This document shows positions 1-17,945 of a DNA stretch of 22,171 bases, in pieces. The notes under the pieces were generated by a model that saw nothing but the letters and a program-made list of their open reading frames with translations, was not told the DNA's origin and searched no databases. The DNA comes from Mesotaenium endlicherianum (taxonomy: Eukaryota > Streptophyta > Zygnematophyceae > Zygnematales > Mesotaeniaceae): the NCBI GenBank assembly GCA_009602735.1, contig WELA01012911.1, forward strand, positions 259,169 through 281,339. Direction: 5' to 3'. The stretch's first letter is position 1, and each line of letters begins with the position of its first letter. A program made the position numbers and the translations under genes.

Positions 1-60
1 CGCCCCCCCTCTCTCTTTCACATATACACACACATATTTACGCACAAACACAAAATTTCA

Positions 61-120
61 CTCGGTCTCACCCGCACGCAGACATGCACAATCTGTCTCA
101 GCCACACGCAGACATGCACA
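61..120. repeat. 30-bp tandem duplication, two copies
   Basis: Bases 61-90 and 91-120 are the same 30-bp unit with four mismatches. Both copies contain GTCTCA at the same offset and end in CACGCAGACATGCACA. The pair is embedded in a CA-rich region (about 18-140), consistent with local slippage or minisatellite growth in an intron. Confidence 0.85.
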
Positions 121-498
121 CACACACATATATACACAGGAAGTGAGGTGGTCATGTGAATTCGATTGGCCATGCCTACAAGGCCTGGGAGGCACGCCCA
201 CTTGGAAGTTTGATGGTAGGCGATTTGTGAAGCATAAGACTTGGCTAAGGCATCCCGGAGCACGTGGCTGGTGACGTTGCCGGCTCTCTGGCGGTGCTTG
301 CTGATTGTAGTAAAAATTAGGGTGCTTGTTTTTGGTGTTCTTTAGTGCTCATTTCCCCCTTGTCTATTCTTGTCCATTGTGTGCTGGACGATCCTGTATG
401 TACACAACTATATGTGTATATGTGCGTGTCTATGTGTTTGCGCGCGCGCACACTATATGTCTGTCATTCTATCTGTTTCAGTCAGTTTCACTTTGGGA

Positions 499-502
<4 letters not shown>

Positions 503-546
<44 letters not shown>

Positions 547-547
547 N

Positions 548-620
<73 letters not shown>
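503..620. repeat. CT dinucleotide microsatellite, about 59 units, with one N at 547
   Basis: Uninterrupted CT repeat of about 118 bp, apart from a single ambiguous base at 547. On the transcribed strand it is a pure polypyrimidine run ending 20 bp before the inferred 3' splice site at 639-640 of the DnaJC11-like terminal exon, so it could act as, or extend, the polypyrimidine tract. Its true length is uncertain because the N lies inside the repeat. Confidence 0.95.
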
Positions 621-622
<2 letters not shown>

Positions 623-640
623 CGGGGTCAACGGGGGCAG

Positions 641-832
641 CTCCATGACGGAGTGAGGAAGAGGGGCATCATGGGCTTCTGCGACCCCTGTCCCGGCGAG
701 GAGAGGCGGCTGAGGGTGGAGTACACCATGAATGGAGAGCCCCACAAGGTAGAGATCCGTGCCGGCCCCAGAGGCTTCACCCCCTTCGCACCACCTCCTT
801 GCCTCACGCGCGCTGTGCTGCAGGGCTTGTGA
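641..832 (+). CDS. DNAJC11: DnaJC11-like J-protein, C-terminal exon (DUF3395), 5' part outside window
   Basis: C-terminal exon of a DnaJ-family protein of the DnaJC11 type (plant OWL1-like). Family members are J-domain co-chaperones; human DNAJC11 acts at mitochondrial membranes. The open frame reads LHDGVRKRGIMGFCDPCPGE followed by RRLRVEYTMNGEPHKVEI. The GFCDPCPGE block and the following beta-strand-like VEYTMNGEPHKVEI match what I recall of the DUF3395 domain (human version GFYDPCVGEEKNL). The exon starts after the acceptor gggggcag at 633-640. The J domain and upstream exons must lie left of the window. The last ~20 residues, after HKVEI to the TGA at 830-832, do not resemble the family's usual acidic/IP-rich tail. 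A good donor (AAG|GTAGAG, GT at 749-750) could mean that the true exon ends at 748 and that a small last exon lies downstream; I could not find one. Family call fairly sure, 3' end unsure. Confidence 0.7.
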   Translation, partial: LHDGVRKRGIMGFCDPCPGEERRLRVEYTMNGEPHKVEIRAGPRGFTPFAPPPCLTRAVLQGL

Positions 833-3608
833 TGCGCGGAAGATGAAGTGGGATGAATGATGGAGGGGCGGAGACTGAGATCGAAAGAGATAATGAGAGA
901 ACCGGTGCTTGAGCTCGAGCTAGAGCTGAAGAAGTTAGAGGTGGTGGAGGTGAAGGTGGAGGTGAAGGTGGTGGTGGAGCATTGTATCTCTTTGTCTGTG
1001 CGGTGTTGTGATCTGCAGTCAGGACTGGCAGTATCTCGTTGCTCATCTGGTTGTGCTTCATGAGAGAGGGAGAGGGTGCTGCCGCTGATTAGGCACGCTT
1101 TGCGGCCCCCTTGGGAAAGAACATTCTCCAAACCGACAAGCCCCCATGTTGGACTCTCGACAACGGTGGATTTTTTCTTCCGAGGTCTCCGGATGCCCTG
1201 GGTTCCTTACTTTTGTGTGTGAAAATCATGGGGGCTTTACTGGCCGGCGGCCGCATACGACAAGCCCCACGAGCCCACCCACAAGCCAAGTGCTCTTGCA
1301 TCCTTAGGGAATCGACTGCGAGTCCAACAACGTGGAGGAGTGCTTGACATGTTATCAGCATGTCCTTGACTGAAAGGTGACGTGTGACGAGTTGTGCGCA
1401 AACTGCGGAGTAACTAGTGTTGTTGTCATTCTTTGTCGCCGTTGATGTGTGAGCTTTGCTGTTTAAGCTTTATCTTTCGGGATGGTCTCGCTGCGTCACC
1501 GATACGTTGCGGAATCGGCATGGCAATATTTTGTGGAGTTTGAGATCCCTGCAGGGAGAGGGGTGGAGACGGGCCTGAACTCCTCCCGAGCAATTTCATT
1601 GTGCAGGTAGTGGTGGGGGACTTTGAAGAGCTGCGAATACCCCAAGCGGCACATAAGGTTCCGGGAGGAAGGGCCGCCTCCTCTAGCGTTCATCAAGTGG
1701 ACTAATAAGGCTAGTACAGTGACGAGTACTTTTTTGCGGTTGTAGCGGCAGCAAAACATGTACTTATAAGAAATAAAATGCCATGCTTGCGAGCAGCACT
1801 GCCACCATGTCTGTTTAGAGACAAATCCCTTGTTTATGAGAACATATTTTGATTTAGAGAGACAAAGGCACTTCCCATGAAAGCTCATGAAGTGCGCTAA
1901 GAAAATTGATCTTACTTGTGCGGAGGACACAAAGCTCTCCGTTTAATGAATGTGCAGAGTTCATGTAAGATGGTCAACTTTTTTGACCAAGATTTTTTTG
2001 TGCACCATTGCCAAGTTAGTGCGTATGCTTTATTTCCTTTATGAAGAAATGGTTTCCAAGGTGGGTCCATATGCTGATTCGTTCTTCCTTGAAGATTAAC
2101 AGTGAAGAGGTTGCGTTGCATGGAAATTCTTTCTCATGTTCAACATGCACCAATACTAAAATGGTGCACGTATACTAAAAATACAATGCATGTATTGACC
2201 CTTACGTCAATAAAGCAAACTTATGTAGAATATTCTGTGGTGGGAGAGGATTGCCATTGCTTGTACATGTCCGACTGTGCAGCTTTGTATGTCTCAAAGC
2301 CTTGGCATGCCGTATTTCCCGCTCAAATATTGACAAGACATTAGAGGACTTAGTAGATTTTCTATCAAAGAAGGAATGCTAGACTAAATATTAATAATGG
2401 TGAGGCCTAGCTTACAATATGAGTGTTATGCCAGAGCAAAATTAAATGCAAGCTCTTGTTTCATATCAGGATTATTCTTGTAAGAAAAATGCAAGAGGTA
2501 TTCGTGACTACAACCATCATTATCATAGATTGGCAATTGCATGCACTAGTGCTTTCCTCCTTTCTATTTTTGAGTATTCACAACAGGTGAAGCACACAGA
2601 TTGTCAAAGTGGTGCTTTCGGGCGTCGTTAAATTGACTTCTTTCTTGTGTTTTTAACTTATATTATTTGTTGATATTTCCCAAGCTACTATGAACAAAAT
2701 AGCACCTCCTGTAAGTTTGTGAAACCTAATTTACATTATTTTGGAAGTCTTCAGCATCACTTTAATACACTCTCCGTTTTTTCCATTTATAGAGCTAGAG
2801 CTATTTAACACGCGCGGAAATTGCCAGAGCGAACGAGCACGCCATCTTGCTCGAAAATTGTCAGATCATCATTTATAATTTCTCATTATTTTATGATGAC
2901 ATGTGTCTTATTGATCCACTTTCCTTGAAGTTTCGGAGTATCAAGTCGTCGCTTTAAGTTGCTGCCGGCACGTACCATCATGCATTTGAAGCTTGATCTC
3001 GCGCGTGCAAGCTTAAAGTGAGACTGAGAGGCACTGAAAGGGCATGCAGTGCACCTAGAGTCACCTAGAGTCACCTAGAGTGACCCTAAAAATTTAAACT
3101 CGCCGGATTGGTCATTTCCCACTAGCCTGTTCTAAAGGCTGTCAGTCTGTGAGCCCTCATGCACGTCCCATGTCTCAGCCATCTTTTGTGAAGAAGCAGC
3201 AACGTCGAGGTCGTTATTGAAATATAGGTTTGAAGGGACGAAGCGTTGGGATATGTGCAGCTCTTTCCTTTGCTTGTTCGCATATATTCCCCGCCTTTCC
3301 TGATAAGTATCCCCTGAGGAGGAGCTCCCTTTGAGTATAAGCGCTGATGTTTGAACTCCTTCGTTAAGTCATTTTCGAATTTTTTTCACTATTAGAGTAG
3401 CTTCAATTGTGTGAGAAGCCCGTCGTTCATTCTATATGTGGATGGATCCTTTCTAAATTTTGAGATATGACGCTGAGTGGCGAGTTTGAACGTGGACGGA
3501 TTTGCTTCTTAAGTATCCTGGCTGGTTCAGTGGTATAAGTGTTGATCAAAGACGTTCCTTCCGCTGCTGGCCCTTTTCAGCTTCAAACACCAGGAAGAGC
3601 ATATTCAG
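833..3608. other. Long intergenic region between the DnaJC11-like gene and PP4C
   Basis: 2,776 bp with no recognisable gene on either strand. The first few hundred bases probably include the 3' UTR of the upstream gene, and the last few hundred probably include the promoter and 5' UTR of PP4C. Bases about 935-980 hold a GAGGTG/GAAGGTG purine-rich repeat. From about 1,700 to 2,900 the sequence is AT-rich. Short open frames (for example at 1111-1347 and 2446-2631 on +, 1496-1930 on -) show no family resemblance and no consistent splice context, and I treat them as chance. No clear TATA element was picked out. Confidence 0.6.
3052..3081. repeat. Perfect 10-bp tandem repeat, three copies
   Basis: CACCTAGAGT occurs three times in direct succession with no mismatches. 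It lies in AT-rich intergenic sequence about 530 bp upstream of the PP4C start codon. It may be simple slippage; a role as a regulatory element is only a possibility. Confidence 0.9.
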
Positions 3609-8341
<4,733 letters not shown>

Positions 8342-9146
8342 TAGGTGAATGTGTAGATTGATTCACAGGGAGTGGTTGATCATATCTTATAGGCAGGTTA
8401 CATCCGTTTGTACATTCTTTCATTCTTAACCAAGTCTCTACAGTTTACTCTGTATGGTCATCAAAATTGACTGCAGTTCATATCTTTCAAAGAAGTGGGC
8501 TGAAAAGTTGAAAGGCATGCAATCCTGATGTATTCGCTGCACAAAAGGTATAGACAGTCAGTGCTTGTTGATCGTGACATCTCCATGTACCTGTGCACTG
8601 TACATTCCACCAGCTTAAAAAATGGCGAGGTTGGGATGCTTCCCAATCTCCTTCATATAACAACTTCAATGTCAGATTTGATGTCCAATGGCCCGTACAG
8701 CACCCCCCTGGGCCCGGTCAGCAAAGACAGCCTCAGCCCCGGTCAGGTAGAGAACGTTGGTTTGTTTACCCTTGCATACTTAAGTCTGCCGAAAGGGCCC
8801 CATAGCCACTGACTTACATATTGCAGATAAAAATACTTAGATCTAAAAATAATGCTTGCCCCATTAAGGCATCCTCAGTGATATCTCTAGAAGTCGTAAG
8901 GCATAACCCATTATCGAAGTCACGACTGAAGCCAATATCAGCCACTGAATCATACTATTCTTCCTGTAAAGTATTACACCACAACCATGCACCTCCGTGT
9001 CTAGTAGGGAGACCTCAAACAAGGATAGGACACCTTGGCGAGCCATTTGTAGATCAGAGAAAGAATTGGGAATATAAATGGGAAGAAATATCAGCTCTTG
9101 CTGAACCCAGGGACAGGTAACCAGTGCAAGAAAAAAGCCGACCTTA
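8342..9146. other. Convergent spacer between PP4C and QCR9
   Basis: 805 bp between the PP4C stop and the QCR9 stop, expected to hold both 3' UTRs. I could not place either polyadenylation site. It contains two neighbouring plus-strand open stretches (8528-8812 and 8821-9120) of unknown nature; see the separate entry for the second. Confidence 0.6.
8821..9120 (+). other. Unassigned open reading frame in the PP4C-QCR9 spacer
   Basis: 99 codons open on the plus strand. The frame follows a splice-acceptor-like ttacatattgcag (ending 8826) and ends in a stop 26 bp from the QCR9 stop codon. The predicted product is basic, with a tryptophan/glutamate-containing end (NWEYKWEEISALAEP). A preceding open stretch around 8600-8740, rich in Gln and Pro (PGPGQQRQPQPR), could be an upstream exon, but I cannot place a convincing donor and recognise no family in either. 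The overlapping minus frame (8864-9046) has one hydrophobic segment, also unrecognised. It could be a lineage-specific gene, a decayed transposon piece or chance. Confidence 0.2.
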
Positions 9147-10537
9147 CTACTCTTCGCTTGTTCTCGTGCCTAGTGTGGGGATGTCCTCAAACCTCTTCTG
9201 CTCAGCAATTGCACACAATAATGGGTTCCCTTAGAGACAGTATAACGATTGCAATGACAACCTTTAACAGCTGACATGTATTCGTATGAAACCTCACGTG
9301 CCCATACCCATATCTCATGAATAGCATGGAACCCTAAAGACATTACCAGAACGGAGAAGTGTAGCCACCATGACACAACACAGACTAATTAGTCCTCACC
9401 AAAAACAACCCTTGAAGACACTCACACCATCCAGAACCAGTATTCTTGCAAGAGCTAACCTTGCATCTACTGCTCTTTGAGCGTAGTTGATATCTTTTTT
9501 TTAGAGCACTGGTCGCAAGAAGTTTGCTTCTAACAAATGCGACAGTCTCAACTTAGCCAATGACGCATCGCTCAGAACTTGCCAAGGTTTTTATCAAGGG
9601 CTGCTGCAGCTCGAGCAAGTACATGCAGACCCACTACTATCTGACTAAGGATACAGTGGTCACACTATGGTTACATGATGTCCTCCTTTCAAACGGTTCA
9701 AAACAAACTTGCTCCCACATAATGACATCAGAAGTAGAGGGATCATCAGAAATGAAGCTGCATATTCCTCCCCCGTGTTTCAAAAGCTCAGCGGCAAGTC
9801 CGCAAAAGCATATGTGCTGGTAAATAGGATTGTAATGCTCTTGATGACTCTCTTCAATGTTCTCTTTATCCCAAGATGCCACATTGCCCAGCAGCAAATA
9901 TCTGGCAATAACAGGAGCAATAAGCCACAAGCGAGAGAAGAAGCCGCAGCTAACAAACGACCCTTCGAACGATATTTTCAGCTTAAATGCTGCTTGACTA
10001 ACAACTCTCAGTGTAGCAAGCAAGTTCCATGCAGAACCCAGAATAAACAAATCCGGGCCTGACAGTAAGTGCACATATCTTACCCCTTTGTTGTTATGAT
10101 CCCAAAGCTTGTTGATCGTCCCATCCACCACCTGTAAATTAATACGCGAATGCATAAATATGCAATTACAGATCCCATGAAGTACTCTTTGAGCTTTTGG
10201 AACATACCATGGAACCATTTTTTACATAAACCCACATGGGATCTGTAGCAGATGTGTAGGCGAACGCTGGTACTGATATCAGGCTTCCATACACGATCAC
10301 TACCACCATACATCCATTACTGCTGTAGAAGGTGAGCACATATGACTCTTTGACAGGGTCATTCGAGTCATAGGCAGTATTTGCGTCTATTAGCACTGAA
10401 ATTCACGTGCAGGAGCTTAACATACATACCCTTTCGCCTGCGATAGCACCCGCTAAGACGAAGGCGACGTATACAGAGTTTCTTCGCATCAACACACGAT
10501 ATGCAGTCTGCATCAATCCAACGCCTGGACGCTCCAT
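9147..10537 (-). CDS. QCR9: Cytochrome b-c1 complex subunit 9 (QCR9/UQCR10), complete, 3 exons
   Basis: Small single-span subunit of mitochondrial ubiquinol-cytochrome c reductase (complex III), in the inner membrane. Exons on the minus strand: 10537-10430, 10131-10084, 9197-9147, joined at GT-AG sites in phase 0 to give 68 aa (Arabidopsis QCR9 is about 72). Visible family features are MRRNSVYVAFVLAGAIAGER (residues 17-36, the membrane helix and ER motif), KLWDHNNKGKRFEDI (residues 44-58, matching plant KLWERNNVGKRYEDI), and a short polar tail ending TSEE. The chosen ATG gives MERPGVG. The frame is open further upstream, so a longer N-terminus is possible, but a ctgcag acceptor (AG at 10563-10562) suggests that sequence is a 5' UTR intron. 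Introns are 298 and 886 nt. The gene lies head-to-head with UAP56. Confidence 0.92.
9198..10083 (-). other. QCR9 intron 2, with a long open frame continuing from exon 2
   Basis: 886-nt intron between KLWDHNNKG and KRFEDI. If it is retained, the exon 2 frame runs on without a stop for about 148 codons (to 9637), with hydrophobic stretches such as LFILGSAWNLLATL and LWLIAPVIARYLLL. The plus strand is also open over 9560-9823 and 9709-10062. I recognise no domain in any of these. The intron assignment itself is strong because the flanking exons rebuild the QCR9 family sequence exactly. Confidence 0.6.
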
Positions 10538-11275
10538 TATCGCTTGCAACCTTAAACCTCTCTGCAGGAAAGAATGACAAGTAGGAACCGGGTGACTCTC
10601 ACGCCACTTATTCTCAAGCCTTTTGATGGATGCGTTACTGATGGACTGTGTTAAAGATTTGATGTCATGAGGAGCAGCATGAGAAGCACAGGTCTTTTTC
10701 GCCTATCGACCCGACAGTGAGCTTTCCAGAGGGCAGGTCCCAGGCAGGTCCAGTCGCATGATCGTACATGCCATATAGTCAAATGTCCAACTTTCAACGA
10801 TTCAACCAGGAAATATATCAGGGGAACCAAAAACCTGCCTTTGGAGCGTTCGCAGTTGGGGGACTTGTAGACGCTAGTGTAAAGTAGGCCCGACAGCAGT
10901 TGTATTAGAACGCCGTCTTGTTGTTCATGAACATAAGCGAAGAAGCTTTAATATTAAATATTTGTCGTTGACGTCTGAATAAAATGCCGCGTTCGTTCGA
11001 CGCTCGTTGGACTACTCAACGGCGTGATACAATGGAGCCTTCAGTTTGAGAGCGCACTCGCCTTTACCGTAAAAAAACAAGTTGGAAAGCGGCAATACGG
11101 AAAGGCAGAACCCTAACCTGCCATCGTCTCCTGTTCGATCTATTTTAACACCCCAAGGTGGTCATTAGTGTTCATCGTTCAAGTCGTTTGCTCTTGTAGA
11201 TTTTGTCGATTCTGTTTGTGAGCTTCCGTGTGCTAATTGACTGTTGCATCATCTTTATCAGTCCACCTAGTAGCC
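10538..11275. promoter_or_regulatory. Divergent QCR9/UAP56 intergenic region, probable bidirectional promoter
   Basis: 738 bp separates the QCR9 start codon (minus strand) from the UAP56 start codon (plus strand), so both promoters and 5' UTRs must lie here. Sequence cues are modest: a telo-box-like AACCCTAA at 11109-11116 on the UAP56 side, a ctgcag acceptor-like site at 10562-10567 on the QCR9 side suggesting a 5' UTR intron, and a pyrimidine-rich leader before the UAP56 ATG. No clear TATA box was identified for either gene. The promoter role is inferred from position. Confidence 0.55.
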
Positions 11276-16340
<5,065 letters not shown>

Positions 16341-17945
16341 GAGCCAACTTTATTGAGATGCACCGTTGCTAATTCTGTGGCAAGGGCTCATCGTAGATCT
16401 TAGAAATCGTAATAATTGCCTATGCAGGTCAAGTTTTGGAAAACTAGGATTGAAATGATCAGTTTATGGTGGTATAGAAATTCCCGCATCAGGCTCATAG
16501 AAAATGCTTGGAGCTGTCACCCCAATCTTTGCCCCAGATGTATACTACTGATTCAGGAGAAGATGAGACAGTACCGTTGGATATGTATGTGTTATTGCCA
16601 GGTTTGCCTTACACATAGCACCACATTTGGAATTGTGACCGGTTCAAATATGTACATTAGTTTGCATCCAGAAGAGTTGTTTACATTAAACCTTGTCTTG
16701 GTGTGAACTCCATCAAGTGCTTCACCATCTGTCTAGAAAGGCCATGCAAGTGTGGCGTGCACTCTCTTTTCTTTCACATGGCTTGGAAATGACCAATCGC
16801 TCGAGTCAGCCCCAGGACCTAGCTTCAATATGATAGTTACTGCTTTTTGAGGCTGTTATCTTTAATGACCTAGCCGAAATCCTCCAAGCGCATCATGCTA
16901 AAACAAAGGGGCTTTTTCCCAGCAACAACTTAAGGGCTATGTACGCAAGGAACCTCGATGTCCTGACCTACAGCCTGGATGTGCTTCCGAGCTTTTTCTG
17001 GGAGCCAATGTTACAGTCCTTCTGCATGACTTGACAACAAGCATTTGACTATAGCGCTTCCGTTTCCTCTGCCGCGCCTCATCACCTTCCAGGTGATAGT
17101 GCACAAAAAAAGCCTCATAGATTCTTGGCATTGTAGAGCCGGGCTGTTATCAACATGCCACGACATGCTGGAAAGATGCATGCGTATGAGCAAAGAATAG
17201 TCTTCTGAGAGTTAGGCGAGTTACAGCTTTTTAGCCTAGGAAGGTTAAACAAGCAAGTGTTTGAGGTGTGCCGTTCTCATTGCCAATACACAACTGGTTG
17301 TTGGGGGCAGCACTAACTGCAACTCACAACTTCAAGAGAAAAAGGATTCGCCAGATATTAAGTCCGTACACATTAGGTTGAGTTAAAAGTTGACACCTAT
17401 TTCAGCGTACACTACCCCAATTGGTTCATTAAATAGTACTTATAAGTTGAAGTATGCATATGGGTGCAGGATACTTAAAGCGAAAAATTCTGCAAAGCTA
17501 GGGTTAGATGGCCATAAGTGCCGCCGCACGGCCACATCGCCACCATATAGATTCTATGCATGGAGAAGCTTTAAAATGAAAAAAGGGGCTGGAACTTGAG
17601 CTACATGGCCCTTATTTAATATTCATTAAGGAATTGTGTATATTACATGAACGTACAGCACTTGCTTTGCTGTACAAAGTAGAAAGTTCTTGAAGCATCC
17701 CTACATGCCAGGATACTTATCTGCGCTCACTAAAAAGTAGATCATGGGCGCGTATCTGAAAATTATGTACACACAAAAATGAACAGGGGACAGATTACGC
17801 CTCCTAGAGACATTCCGCATGCAGCCTGAACAAAGTCCAGCCCACATGGCGTAATCTAGGCAACAGCCACACGCGGACAACCAACCAACTAAGACAAACT
17901 ATACAAGTGGAAGCTTTTCAAGAAATAGCCCCGCGTTCCAACACC
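16341..17945. other. Convergent spacer between UAP56 and the lipase gene
   Basis: 1,605 bp, AT-rich compared with the lipase gene. It must include both 3' UTRs. A TGTAA element, the usual poly(A) signal of chlorophyte algae, is readable on the minus strand at 17643-17647, about 300 bp past the lipase stop, but use of that signal by this organism is unproven. No recognisable gene: the open frames at 16416-16706 (+) and 16937-17193 (-) match no family I know. Confidence 0.55.

Larger units (their letters stand above)
1..640 (+). other. Probable intron upstream of the DnaJC11-like terminal exon
   Basis: No coding exon recognised. This stretch is inferred to be intron because the exon starting at 641 is clearly internal to a domain. 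It contains CA-rich sequence, a 30-bp tandem duplication (61-120), a short GT/GC alternating tract near 420-455 and the CT microsatellite ending 20 bp before the acceptor. Frames around 160-330 are open for short stretches but match nothing I recognise, so an unrecognised exon there cannot be excluded. Confidence 0.5.

Noticed and set aside
488..745. Arg-Glu / Ser-Leu repeat proteins across 326-745
   Set aside because: Translations of the CT microsatellite; only the part from 641 onward in one plus-strand frame resembles a protein family.
1111..1347. 78-codon plus-strand frame downstream of the DnaJC11-like exon
   Set aside because: No family resemblance, no DUF3395 tail motif and no convincing splice link to the upstream exon.
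3520..3580. tRNA-like start (ggctggttcagtggtataag)
   Set aside because: It resembles a tRNA D-arm and A box, but no B box (GGTTCRANNCC) or acceptor-stem pairing follows.
10166..10396. 76-codon minus-strand frame in QCR9 intron 1 with a hydrophobic segment
   Set aside because: It lies wholly within the 298-nt intron whose removal rebuilds QCR9, and it has no recognised family.
10977..10982. AATAAA on the plus strand
   Set aside because: It falls between two divergent promoters where no plus-strand gene ends, so it is unlikely to be a functional polyadenylation signal.
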